Source: Salinivenus lutea (GTDB lineage Bacteria > Bacteroidota > Rhodothermia > Rhodothermales > Salinibacteraceae). From it: 64,000 nt of DNA. A program made the translations under genes and the position numbers. Shown here in pieces: positions 42,577-51,135 of this stretch. Below the pieces are notes generated by a model. The model was not told where the DNA came from, searched no databases, and worked only from the letters and a program-made list of their open reading frames with translations. The stretch lies in the NCBI GenBank assembly GCA_002894685.1, contig NCRC01000004.1:1-64000 (forward strand), written 5' to 3'. The first letter of the stretch is position 1. Every line of letters starts with the position of its first letter.

Positions 42577-43401
42577 ATGGTTTCCGCGTTCCGGTTTGCT
42601 CCGCCTCCAGATCTGCACCGCGTCGTGACCTCGCACGACCTTCACGTTGAGACCCACGGTCCGGCCGACGCCCTCCCCCTCCTGCTTCTCCACGGTTGGG
42701 GCAGCGACGCAAGCAACATGCGCCCGCTGGCCCACGCCCTGTCCGACACCTACCGCACCTACGCGGTCGACCTGCCCGGGCACGGCGCCTCGCCGCCCCC
42801 GCCGTCTCCGTGGGGCGTGCCCGAGTACGCCCACCTGGTGCGGGACCTGATCCAAAACCGGATCGAGCGCCCCGCAACGGTGATTGGCCACTCCAACGGC
42901 GGTCGCATTGCCCTCCACATGGCCAGTACTCCCGACCTGGCCGAGTGGATTCAGCGGCTGGTGCTCATCAGTCCCTCCGGGATCCCCCCCGAGCGCTCCT
43001 GGGGACAGGTGCTTCGGTCCGGCCTGGCCACCACCCTCAAAACCCCCGTCCAGGCCCTTCCGTCCCCGCTCCGGGAACCGGCGGCGGACTGGCTCCGACA
43101 CACCCTTCTGTGGCGCTGGCTCGGCTCCGCCGACTACAACGCGGCGTCCGGCGTCATGCGTGAAACGTTCGTCAAAACGGTGAACTTCCACCTCGACGAT
43201 GCGCTCGAGCGCATTCAGGTGCCGACGCTCCTGTTCTGGGGCACCGACGACCCGGCGGTCTCGCGACGACAGGTGGAGATCCTGGAATCGAACATCAAAG
43301 ACTGTGGGCTCGTGGAGCTGGAGGGCGCCGGGCACTACGGGCACCTCGACGACATTGACACCGTCCACTCCGGCATTCGATATTTCGTGGAGCATACGTA
43401 G
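42577..43401 (+). CDS. Alpha/beta-hydrolase fold protein
   Basis: Probable esterase or amidase of 274 residues. The oxyanion segment is LLLLHGWGSDASN. The nucleophile elbow GHSNGG places S106; D224 or D225 in WGTDDPAVS and H253 in GAGHYGHLDD complete the triad. The AVDLPGHGAS motif before the elbow is typical. A lid-like insertion is present at about 145-195. No signal peptide. It is followed after 40 bases by a membrane-anchored MurF-like ligase on the same strand, so a role in cell-wall precursor chemistry is conceivable, but the substrate cannot be inferred from the hydrolase itself. Confidence 0.9.
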   Translation: MVSAFRFAPPPDLHRVVTSHDLHVETHGPADALPLLLLHGWGSDASNMRPLAHALSDTYRTYAVDLPGHGASPPPPSPWGVPEYAHLVRDLIQNRIERPATVIGHSNGGRIALHMASTPDLAEWIQRLVLISPSGIPPERSWGQVLRSGLATTLKTPVQALPSPLREPAADWLRHTLLWRWLGSADYNAASGVMRETFVKTVNFHLDDALERIQVPTLLFWGTDDPAVSRRQVEILESNIKDCGLVELEGAGHYGHLDDIDTVHSGIRYFVEHT

Positions 43402-43441
43402 GAGCTTTCTCTCTCGCTCCAACTTGAGCTTCCCCCCGCGC

Positions 43442-45073
43442 ATGACTGTCACGCTCTCACTTCTCGCCGTCATCGCGACGCTCTTTGCCGGATGGCGGGC
43501 CATGCGACGGGTTCGGTTCTTCCTGCACATCTTTCAGTTGGAGACCTACAAGTTCGACCGCTACGGACGGTGGCTGGCCGACCACGTGCGGTCGACGGTC
43601 CTCCGTCCGTCGCACGCCGCCGGGGCCGCCATCCTGGGCCTTGCCGCGCTGGGCCTCCCCGCGGCCGACCCCTCGGCGATCGCTGCGGGGGCGCTCGTGC
43701 TGTGGACGTTCGCCTTCATCTCCTCGCGCCGCTACCGCAGCGACCAGGAGAAAAAACCGCTCGCGTTCACCGACCGCATGACCCGCCTGGCCGTCGCCAC
43801 GGGCGTGGTGACCGCGCTTCCGGTGATTTTGGGCGGCCTCTACGGATGGAGCACGGGCCGACCGGTCGGGATTCTCTGGTACCTGCTCGGGTTCTGGTGT
43901 GCCGACCTCGGCGCGCCGCTCTGGACGGCCCTCGGCGCCGCCTTCATGCAACCGGTCGAGACCTATATCCAGGAGGGCTTTAAACGCCAGGCCCGGCGGC
44001 GCCTGCGCGAGCGGCCCGACCTACCCGTGGTGGGCGTAACCGGGTCGTACGGCAAGACGAGCACCAAATTTATTCTCGCGGAGCTGCTCCGACAGAAGTA
44101 TAACGTCTACGCCACGCCCAGCTCCTACAACACCCCGATGGGCATGTGCCTGGCCATCAACGAGCACCTGAAGCCCGAGCATCAGGTGCTGGTGCTGGAG
44201 TACGGCATCCGGTATCCGGGCGACATGGACGAACTCTGCGACATTGCCGAGCCGGACGTGTCTGTCGTCACCACCATCGGCGTGGCCCACCTCGACACCA
44301 TGGGCTCGCAGGACGCCATCGCCGAGGAGAAGGGGCGGCTCGTGGAGCGCACCGCCGCCGACGGAACCACGGTCCTCAACGCCGACGACGACCGCGTGCG
44401 CGGCATGACCGACCGGGCGGACGGCACGGTGTGGACGGTGTCCGTGGAGGGGGAATCAGAGGCCCATTTGACGGCCCACGACGTGCAATACGACACGAGC
44501 GGCACCTCCTTCACGATCCGCGACGATACGGGAGCGGAGGCCTCCTTTCAGACCCAACTGCTGGGCGCCCACAACGTGCTCAACGTGCTCCTGGGTGTCG
44601 CCGTGGGGCGAAGCATGGGGCTCCGCCTCCGACAGATGGCCCACGCCGCCCGCCGGATTGACCCGATCGAGCACCGCCTGCAGCTCCGGCACGAGGGCGC
44701 CCTTACGGTGATCGACGACGCGTTTAACTCCAACCCGGTGGGCGCCCGCAACGCCGTCGAAATTCTGGGGGAGATGTCAGGCGGGCGCCGCGCCATCGTG
44801 ACGCCCGGCATGGTGGAGATGGGGGAGCGGCAGTGGGAGGAGAACAAGACGCTGGGAACGCACATCGCCCGCCACGACATTGACTGGGCCGTGCTCGTCG
44901 GGGAGGAGCAGACCGCGGCGATCCGGGACGGGCTCGCCGAGGCGGGGTATCCGAGCGACCGGGTCGTCGTCGTATCGTCCCTCTTCGAGGCGCGGGAGTG
45001 GATTTCGTCCCACCTGCGGGCCGACGACGTCGTGCTCTACGAGAACGACCTGCCGGATCAGTACGAGGTGTAA
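43442..45073 (+). CDS. MurF-like Mur ligase with N-terminal membrane segments
   Basis: Mur-ligase family protein of 543 residues. Unlike standard MurF (about 450 residues, soluble), the first 160-180 residues contain four or so hydrophobic segments (about 3-15, 57-85, 108-130, 140-165). The ligase core then shows VVGVTGSYGKTSTKF (P-loop), SSYNTPMG, LEYGIRYPGDMDEL, the conserved HLDTMGS and, in the C-terminal domain, IDDAFNSNPVGARNAVEIL plus TPGMVEMGE. These are MurF-type motifs. ATG 43442 starts the first hydrophobic segment. Expected reaction: ATP-dependent addition of an amino acid or dipeptide to a muropeptide-like acceptor at the membrane. The acceptor is uncertain. Confidence 0.86.
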   Translation: MTVTLSLLAVIATLFAGWRAMRRVRFFLHIFQLETYKFDRYGRWLADHVRSTVLRPSHAAGAAILGLAALGLPAADPSAIAAGALVLWTFAFISSRRYRSDQEKKPLAFTDRMTRLAVATGVVTALPVILGGLYGWSTGRPVGILWYLLGFWCADLGAPLWTALGAAFMQPVETYIQEGFKRQARRRLRERPDLPVVGVTGSYGKTSTKFILAELLRQKYNVYATPSSYNTPMGMCLAINEHLKPEHQVLVLEYGIRYPGDMDELCDIAEPDVSVVTTIGVAHLDTMGSQDAIAEEKGRLVERTAADGTTVLNADDDRVRGMTDRADGTVWTVSVEGESEAHLTAHDVQYDTSGTSFTIRDDTGAEASFQTQLLGAHNVLNVLLGVAVGRSMGLRLRQMAHAARRIDPIEHRLQLRHEGALTVIDDAFNSNPVGARNAVEILGEMSGGRRAIVTPGMVEMGERQWEENKTLGTHIARHDIDWAVLVGEEQTAAIRDGLAEAGYPSDRVVVVSSLFEAREWISSHLRADDVVLYENDLPDQYEV

Positions 45074-45197
45074 GGGCGACCGGTGGATTTTGCCGTGGGG
45101 AATTCGGAGATTGGCCCACGCGCTGGGGCCGATTGCCTTTGTGCCTCCTGCGTCCCTCGCCGCTTTCTCGCACGCTCTATTTCCCTACGCGCCTTCC

Positions 45198-45800
45198 ATG
45201 CTGGACTACGAACGCCAACTCTGGAACGACGGATACGAGCGGGTGGCCGGGCTGGACGAGGCGGGGCGGGGCTGCCTGGCCGGGCCCGTCGTGGCCGCGG
45301 CCGTCATCTTACCGCCCGGGGTGAAGATGCCGGCCGTGCAGGACAGCAAGGCGCTCTCGGAGCCAAAACGACGCTCCCTGCGGAAAGAAATCGAGGAACG
45401 GGCCGTTGCCGCAGCCATTGCCGCGTCGTCTCCCACGGAGATTGACGACCTCAACATCCTGCAGGCGGCCCTCCAGGCCATGCGCCGGGCCGCGGCCGAC
45501 TGCGACCCGTCGCCCGACTTTCTGCTCATCGACGGCAACCAGTGGACGCGCGACCTCGTGGAGGCGCCCTGGCCGCACGAGACCGTCGTGCAGGGGGACG
45601 CGACGAGCCAGTCCATCGCCGCCGCCTCCATCCTGGCCAAGACGGAGCGCGACGCCCTCATGCGCGAGCTCCACGACGAGCACCCGGCGTACGGATGGGA
45701 CTCGAACGTGGGATACCCTACGCAGGCACACTACGACGCGCTACGGGCCCACGGCGCCACGCGGCACCACCGCCGGTCGTTCACTCTCTTCCGCGACTGA
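45198..45800 (+). CDS. rnhB: Ribonuclease HII
   Basis: Endoribonuclease that nicks RNA in RNA-DNA hybrids and at single ribonucleotides. The protein has 200 residues. The metal site begins with D20 and E21 in AGLDEAGRGCLAGP. Next come DSKALSE, the FLLIDGNQ strand supplying another Asp, and GDATSQSIAAASILAKTERD with the last conserved Asp. The C-terminal GYPTQAHYDALRAHGATRHHRRSF is standard. The ATG at 45198 sits 18 codons before the active site, as expected. Its stop lies 4 bases from the convergent shikimate kinase stop. Confidence 0.95.
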   Translation: MLDYERQLWNDGYERVAGLDEAGRGCLAGPVVAAAVILPPGVKMPAVQDSKALSEPKRRSLRKEIEERAVAAAIAASSPTEIDDLNILQAALQAMRRAAADCDPSPDFLLIDGNQWTRDLVEAPWPHETVVQGDATSQSIAAASILAKTERDALMRELHDEHPAYGWDSNVGYPTQAHYDALRAHGATRHHRRSFTLFRD

Positions 45801-45804
45801 GCGC

Positions 45805-46341
45805 CTACGCCCACCCGCGGCCCTCGACCACCTCGACCACCGCCTGCGTCACCTCCGGCACCGGGCCGGTCGCATCGACGGTCGCGTGGGCCGCCTCGTA
45901 TCGCGATCGACGGGCCGACAGTAGCTCCTCGATTCGGTGCCGCATCCGATCGTCGGACAGCGGCCGCCCCTCCTCGTCCTGCAGCAGCGGGCGGCGATCG
46001 GCCTCGTCCGCCACGCGCGATCGAATCGTCTCCGGATCGACCTCCAGGTACACGACGCGCCCGTGCTCTTGGGCCATCGCCCAGTTGTCGTCGTCGACCA
46101 GCGCCCCGCCCCCGAGCGCCACGACGAGGTCGTCCACCTCCGTCGTGCGGCGCAGGAAGTGGGCCTCCTGTTCGCGGAAGGCGTCCTCCCCGTCCTCTTC
46201 AAAGATCGTGGGGATCGAACGGCCGTCGTGGGCCCGGATCAGGCGGTCAAGATCCCAGAAGACGGTGCCCAGGCGGGCCGCCAGCCGGGGCCCTACGCTC
46301 GACTTTCCGCTCGCCATGAAGCCGGTTAGGTAGATACGCAT
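45805..46341 (-). CDS. aroK: Shikimate kinase
   Basis: Phosphorylates shikimate at O3 with ATP, fifth step of the chorismate pathway. At 178 residues it is the standard AroK length. The Walker A motif GFMASGKSSVG is at residues 7-17, the shikimate-binding DLDRLI and the GGGALVDD motif follow, and a lid with DRRPLLQ is present. The start ATG at 46341 leaves only six residues before the P-loop. The gene is isolated from other aro genes in this window except for the aroA fragment at the right edge. It faces truA divergently. Confidence 0.93.
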   Translation of the reverse strand: MRIYLTGFMASGKSSVGPRLAARLGTVFWDLDRLIRAHDGRSIPTIFEEDGEDAFREQEAHFLRRTTEVDDLVVALGGGALVDDDNWAMAQEHGRVVYLEVDPETIRSRVADEADRRPLLQDEEGRPLSDDRMRHRIEELLSARRSRYEAAHATVDATGPVPEVTQAVVEVVEGRGWA

Positions 46342-46484
46342 AGAGGAAGGAGGACGAATGGGAGATCAGAGTGTTGGATGCAGGAACCGGCGGCCGGATC
46401 TTACGGTGAGGGACGAGCATGCCTGTCCCCCATGAGGGGCCTCCCTCGCTACACTGAAACGCTCGCTTCTGCGTCGCCCGACTC

Positions 46485-47288
46485 ATGCCCCGCTACCGAC
46501 TCCTCATCGAGTACGACGGAACCGACTTCCACGGGTGGCAGATCCAACCCGACGTGCCGACAGTGCAGGGGGCTCTGGAAGAGGCCGTAACAACCGTCGT
46601 GGGCTCCCACTGCCGGATCACCGGCTCGGGGCGCACAGACGCCGGGGTCCATGCCCGTGCCCAGGTGGCCCACGTCGATCTTCCGACGGCCCGCGACCCG
46701 TTCCGACTACGAGGCTCACTGAACGGCCTTACGCCGAATGCGGTGGCGGTGCGAGGCGTGGAGCGGGCCCCGGACGATTTTCACGCCCGGTACGACGCCC
46801 GCCTCCGTCGCTACCACTATCGCGTACACACCCAGCCCTGCGCCCTGGAGCGCCACAGCCGCACGCTCCTGCGGCCCGTCCCCGACTTTGCCCGCATGCG
46901 CGCCGCCGCGCCCGACCTCCTGGGGCAACACAACTTCAGTTCGTTCTGCCTCACGCAGTCCGAGACGACCAATCGCGTCTGCACCCTCCGGCGCGCCCGC
47001 TGGATAGACGAGCCCCGGCGCGGCCACTGGCGGTTCGAGGTGAGCGGCACCCGCTTCCTGCACGGCATGGTGCGGGCCCTCGTCGGCACCCTCGTCGAGA
47101 TCGGTCGCGGAAAGCGCCCGGCGGACGGCCTGCCGTCTCTGATTGCGGCCGAGGACCGCCGGCGGGCCGGCCCGTCGATGCCGGCGGAGGGACTGATCCT
47201 CGAGTCCGTCCGATACGAAACCAACCTATTCGAACGCCGCGACGGGGCGCCGTCCGTGCCTGCGGTGCCCCCCGCGCTTCGCTCGTAG
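46485..47288 (+). CDS. truA: tRNA pseudouridine synthase A
   Basis: Converts uridines 38-40 in the anticodon arm of tRNAs to pseudouridine. The protein has 267 residues; the catalytic aspartate is D52 in [22 protein letters not shown] lies at the N-terminus, and [12 protein letters not shown] plus RRYHYRV segments follow. The C-terminal [23 protein letters not shown] is the expected second half. It is divergent from aroK with a 143-base gap and is followed by a small membrane protein gene after 161 bases. A standard single-copy housekeeping enzyme. Confidence 0.95.
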   Translation: MPRYRLLIEYDGTDFHGWQIQPDVPTVQGALEEAVTTVVGSHCRITGSGRTDAGVHARAQVAHVDLPTARDPFRLRGSLNGLTPNAVAVRGVERAPDDFHARYDARLRRYHYRVHTQPCALERHSRTLLRPVPDFARMRAAAPDLLGQHNFSSFCLTQSETTNRVCTLRRARWIDEPRRGHWRFEVSGTRFLHGMVRALVGTLVEIGRGKRPADGLPSLIAAEDRRRAGPSMPAEGLILESVRYETNLFERRDGAPSVPAVPPALRS

Positions 47289-47449
47289 CCGAGCCCCCCT
47301 GTCGCCCTCGCCTCGTCGGCAGTGAAGGGCTGCAAACGAACCGGGGCTGCGCCCTCACCGGCGATCGCCCCACCGGGACGTAACACTGCCCGACGCCGCC
47401 CCGTCTACAACGCCCGTCTCCGTTTTCTCACACGAGCCGATTCCTCCCC

Positions 47450-47635
47450 ATGGACCTCGACATCCGCACGCTGCTTCGGTGGCTCATCCTCGGCGTCCTC
47501 GTCTTCATCGGCCTCAGCCTGCTCGGCATCATGGTCGACGTGGCCGGGGCCCTGTTGTCGTTCGTCCTCGAGGTTGGGGTCGTGATTCTCGTGGTTCTGG
47601 TCGTCATCCGTGTGCTGGAACACCTCCGCGGCTAG
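47450..47635 (+). CDS. Small membrane protein of unknown function
   Basis: A 61-residue protein with two strongly hydrophobic stretches (about 9-33 and 36-54), charged ends (MDLDIRT at the start, RVLEHLRG at the end) and no known motif. It is probably an inner-membrane hairpin. The frame has the expected GC bias and the gap between truA and arginine deiminase is otherwise empty, which supports it being real. The start is an ATG at 47450. No function can be assigned. Confidence 0.6.
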   Translation: MDLDIRTLLRWLILGVLVFIGLSLLGIMVDVAGALLSFVLEVGVVILVVLVVIRVLEHLRG

Positions 47636-47727
47636 CGGCACAGAATCGAATCTGGTTTTTCCGCGGCGCAGTTGCGACCTTGCAGGATCCCCAACGTCGC
47701 TGTTTTTCGAACCATCCGTTTGTTCTC

Positions 47728-49020
47728 GTGGATACGCTGGACGCTCCCGCCCCGCCCTCGCTCGACGACTCCGCCGCCGTCTTTGGCGTGCCGGCCGAGG
47801 CTCACCTACTGAAGCAGGTGATCGTCCATACGCCGGGGCAGGAGATGGAACTGGTGGCGCCCGACAACCGCGCCGAACTGCTCTTCGACGACATCCTGTT
47901 CGTGGGAAACGCCCGGCAGGAGCACCTGCTCATGTGCTCGGTCTTCGAGAAGATTGTCGGGCGGCCGGACACCGTGCTGCAGGTGAGCGAGCTCCTCCTG
48001 GAGGCCTTTGAGAAGGAAGAGGCCCGGTACGCGTTCGTGGAAAAGCTCTGCCGCAGCCTGCCGGAGCAGAACCTCGGGGCCGTAGAAGGAGAGTTGAAAC
48101 AGTTTTCGCCGTCCGACCTGCAGCAGTTTGCCCTCACGGGAGAGTCGGACCTCCCCATCCGGGTACAGCCGGTGCCCAACCTCATGTTCACACGCGACCT
48201 GGCGGCGGTCGTACACGACCACATCATTCTAAGCCACGCCGCCACGGCGGCCCGCACGCGCGAGAGCATCATCATCAGCGTCATCCTGAACTACCACCCG
48301 CGCTTCGCCCCGCACAGCGACAAGGTCGTCGAGCTTCCCCCGGGCGTCACGTTCGAGGGCGGCGACCTGCTTGTGGCCAGCCCCGACACCGTGCTAATCG
48401 GGCACTCGGAGCGCACCTCGTACAGCGCCATCATGGCCATCGCGCACGAGCTGTTCGAGCGAACGCAGATCGAGCACGTGCTGGCGGTCGACCTGCCGAA
48501 GCGACGAGCAACCATGCACCTCGACACGGTGTTCACCTTTGCCTCGCCCACCGAGGCGATCGTCTTTCCCCCGCTCCTCGACACCCACGGCTTCGGCTAC
48601 TCAGTGCATCTGACGGCCGGCGACACGCCGGGCCGCTTCGTGACGGACATGCGCATGAACCTGCGCGATGCGCTGAATGACCTGCTGGAGCGGGACTTGA
48701 CCTTCATCCCGTGCGGGGGCAGCGAGCGCCTGCACCAGGAGCGCGAGCAGTGGACCGACGGCGCAAACGTCTTTGCGGCCGCCCCGGGGGCCATTCTTGG
48801 CTACGAGCGGAACCGGCGGACCTTCGACCGGCTCCACGAGCACGGCTACCGCGTGGTGTCGGCCGAGAGCTTCCTCTCGTACTTCGATTCCGGCACCTTC
48901 GACCCCGGCGGAGAAAAGGTTGCCATTCAACTGGCGGGCACGGAGCTCTCGCGGGGCCGCGGCGGGCCGCGGTGCATGACCCTGCCGGTTGCCCGCCACG
49001 CAACCCCGCACGGCTCGTAG
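47728..49020 (+). CDS. arcA: Arginine deiminase
   Basis: Hydrolyses arginine to citrulline and ammonia. The 430 residues carry the complete guanidine-modifying enzyme set: NLMFTRDLAAVV, GVTFEGGDLLV, the catalytic histidine in ATMHLDTVF and the nucleophile C416 in GGPRCMTLPVAR near the C-terminus. The N-terminal region with VFGVPAEAHLLKQVIVHTPGQEMELV is the usual ADI start. No ATG is near, so a GTG at 47728 was chosen. Ornithine carbamoyltransferase, carbamate kinase and antiporter genes are not adjacent, so the ADI pathway, if complete, is dispersed. Confidence 0.93.
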   Translation: MDTLDAPAPPSLDDSAAVFGVPAEAHLLKQVIVHTPGQEMELVAPDNRAELLFDDILFVGNARQEHLLMCSVFEKIVGRPDTVLQVSELLLEAFEKEEARYAFVEKLCRSLPEQNLGAVEGELKQFSPSDLQQFALTGESDLPIRVQPVPNLMFTRDLAAVVHDHIILSHAATAARTRESIIISVILNYHPRFAPHSDKVVELPPGVTFEGGDLLVASPDTVLIGHSERTSYSAIMAIAHELFERTQIEHVLAVDLPKRRATMHLDTVFTFASPTEAIVFPPLLDTHGFGYSVHLTAGDTPGRFVTDMRMNLRDALNDLLERDLTFIPCGGSERLHQEREQWTDGANVFAAAPGAILGYERNRRTFDRLHEHGYRVVSAESFLSYFDSGTFDPGGEKVAIQLAGTELSRGRGGPRCMTLPVARHATPHGS

Positions 49021-49067
49021 GTCGGCGCGGGGCACCGGTCGGATGTGTAGACGGACGCGCGGCCCAG

Positions 49068-49099
49068 GCCGTCAGACGCGGCTGCCGTCAGATGCGGCT
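49068..49099. repeat. Tandem 16-bp duplication at the stop codon of the acidic hypothetical gene
   Basis: GCCGTCAGACGCGGCT (49068-49083) is followed directly by the same unit with one change (49084-49099). The second unit contains the stop codon of the leftward gene ending at 49088, and the first copy holds a duplicate of it in the 3' flank. Confidence 0.8.
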
Positions 49100-49630
49100 G
49101 TAGTACTGGTCGTCGTCCTCATCATCGCTGTCGACCATGTAGTCGTCGGCCCCCACGTCGAGGTACGCCATGAGCCAGTCGAGGGCCCATACGTCCGTCT
49201 CGCCTCCGTCCCAGGCATACCCTTTCTGCGTGCGGTCGGCCACCTGCTCCCAGTCAACCGTCCAGTCCTCATAGACCGGGAAGGCAAACGGGTGGTCGTC
49301 CGTCTCGAAGTACAGGACGCCTTCCCCCGGATCGTACACAGTTTCTGCCTCTCCGTCCTCGCGGGCCAGCGAGGCGCCCAGCACAAGCAGGGGCACCTTA
49401 AACTGAAGGTCCAGGTTGGGGACTTCCTCTTCCTGGCTCAGCAGAAAATTGGCGAGGGTTGCACATCCGTCACTCACTTCCAGGGCGGCCTCGGCCGCCT
49501 GGCGCGTCGTCGGGTCGGCGTCGATCGAGTCGAGCGCCTTGTCGACGAGCGGCCAGACCTTGAGAGGTTCCTCTCCCTTGGTCGTATTCTCTTTGCGCGG
49601 GATCGTGACGGTTTGGTTCTCGATGTCCAC
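49088..49630 (-). CDS. Acidic hypothetical protein
   Basis: Protein of 180 residues, strongly acidic, ending in a run of Asp/Glu and Tyr (DSDDEDDDQYYSRI). No recognised domain. The N-terminal third is helical (VWPLVDKALDSIDADP, RQAAEAALEVSDGCATLANFLL); the middle has aromatic and beta-prone stretches such as YFETDDHPFAFPVYEDW. There is no signal peptide or membrane helix. It is downstream of sbcD on the same strand with a 169-base gap. The acidity is in line with a high-salt cytoplasm. Function unknown. Confidence 0.65.
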   Translation of the reverse strand: MDIENQTVTIPRKENTTKGEEPLKVWPLVDKALDSIDADPTTRQAAEAALEVSDGCATLANFLLSQEEEVPNLDLQFKVPLLVLGASLAREDGEAETVYDPGEGVLYFETDDHPFAFPVYEDWTVDWEQVADRTQKGYAWDGGETDVWALDWLMAYLDVGADDYMVDSDDEDDDQYYSRI

Positions 49631-49799
49631 GGGTCTGTATGTGTGATGGTGAAGCCGGACGGCACGGCCTTCTGGCGTGTACCTCCCTGCTTCGTTGATG
49701 GTGGTGTCGTTATGGACTTATACAACATGAGCGCGGGTGGGCGAACATGCAACCCGCAGGCTCGCTTCAGCGCCGCGTCCGGACATGGTCACACGGTCC

Positions 49800-51107
49800 T
49801 CACGATCTATCGTCCGGCACCTCCGCATCGAGGGCGAGCGCAGCCTCGACGAGGTCGTCCTCCATGCTGCTCAGGTCCTCGTGCTGGCCCACGTACTGCC
49901 GAATCGCGTCTTCGAGACTCGACTCTCGGGTTACGACGGTCCGGCGCTTCCGCTCCACCGGGTCGACGGTGCGCTCAATGGCCGCAATGGTGTGCGCCTC
50001 CGCCAGTGCGTCCCGAATACGCGCCTGATCCACTGTGGCAAGCTGGGCTTCCTCGATCCGATACCGCACCCGCACGATGGCCTCGGACACGTCCGCCCCC
50101 TCGAGCACCTGAAGAATGTCCTCGGTGGGCGCCTCGGACTCGCGCACGTCGACCTGAAACGCCCGAAATGGGCGGGCCGGCGTCTCAACGAAGGTGGGTC
50201 GGGTGGTCGGATCCCGTCCAGAGTCGATGTCGACGAGGTAGCACCCCTTCGACTCGTCGCGCTCCTTGAACGTAATCCGCTCGATGCTGCCGGCATAGGC
50301 GACCGGCGGGTGCCCGTCTGGGTTCTGCACCTGTGCCCGATGGATGTGGCCGAGCGCGACGTAGTCGATGGGCCGCACCGACAGCTGCCCGACGGTGAAC
50401 TTCGGTTCGGACGCGATGAGGGTGGTCCGCTCCGACCCCGCCATCTCGGCGCCCTGCACCGTGACGTGTCCCGCCAGTACGGTGGGCACGTCCGGCGAGA
50501 GGGCACGGGCCTCGCCCCCGGGCCCGAGGCCCGTGCCCTTCTCTAGAATATCGTCGGCCCGGCGCTGGATGTAGGTCACGTACTTCTCCTCAATAAACGC
50601 CTGCAGCTCCTCCGGCTCCATCGAGCGGTACGCCTCCTTCGTCAGGATCTGACTGCGGATGGGCCAGGGGAGCGGAATGAGCTGGAGCGGCCCGCTCTTC
50701 GTCTCCACGACCTGCACGGCCTCCGTCGGCTTGCGGTAGCAGTAGATGTCGCCGTCCAGGTACTCGAAAATGTCGAGGGAGGAGGCCCGGCCGTACGTGA
50801 CCGGGTGATCGTGATTGCCGATGATGAGCACGATCGGCACGCCTGCATCGGCGAGGGGCTGCAGGCACTGGGCAAAGATCTTTTGCTGCGTGGGGGTGGG
50901 GTCGGCGGTGTGGTACGCATCGCCACAGAACAAAAACGCGTCGGCCTCCGCGTCGAGGGCACGCGCCACGACGGCGTCGAGCGAGCGCTGCACGTCGAGC
51001 AGGCGCGTGTTGAGCCCCGTCTCCGGGTCGCGGCGCCCGTACGTCTTGGCGCCGAGGTGAATGTCGGCCGTGTGGAGTAGCTTCAATGTCCCGCGTCGCG
51101 GCTTCAT
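49800..51107 (-). CDS. sbcD: SbcD-type DNA exonuclease / metallophosphoesterase
   Basis: Mre11/SbcD-family nuclease subunit of 435 residues, acting with the SbcC ATPase on hairpins and double-strand ends. Phosphoesterase motifs are in order: HTADIHLG, FCGDAYH, IIGNHDHP, LAGHVT and LGHIHRAQV. A C-terminal capping region includes the family's EAIVRVRYRI. The start ATG at 51107 leaves a short basic lead. sbcC is not next to it: downstream is the acidic hypothetical gene, upstream the class A PBP gene (28 bases). The SbcC partner must be elsewhere. Confidence 0.92.
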   Translation of the reverse strand: MKPRRGTLKLLHTADIHLGAKTYGRRDPETGLNTRLLDVQRSLDAVVARALDAEADAFLFCGDAYHTADPTPTQQKIFAQCLQPLADAGVPIVLIIGNHDHPVTYGRASSLDIFEYLDGDIYCYRKPTEAVQVVETKSGPLQLIPLPWPIRSQILTKEAYRSMEPEELQAFIEEKYVTYIQRRADDILEKGTGLGPGGEARALSPDVPTVLAGHVTVQGAEMAGSERTTLIASEPKFTVGQLSVRPIDYVALGHIHRAQVQNPDGHPPVAYAGSIERITFKERDESKGCYLVDIDSGRDPTTRPTFVETPARPFRAFQVDVRESEAPTEDILQVLEGADVSEAIVRVRYRIEEAQLATVDQARIRDALAEAHTIAAIERTVDPVERKRRTVVTRESSLEDAIRQYVGQHEDLSSMEDDLVEAALALDAEVPDDRS

Positions 51108-51135
51108 GGTGCAAGAAAAGGGACGGGCGCTCGTC

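Noticed and set aside
47640-47665. CAGAATCGAATCTG followed by TTTTT as terminator after the small membrane gene
   Set aside because: Only four outer pairs form, with a mismatch inside; too weak to call.
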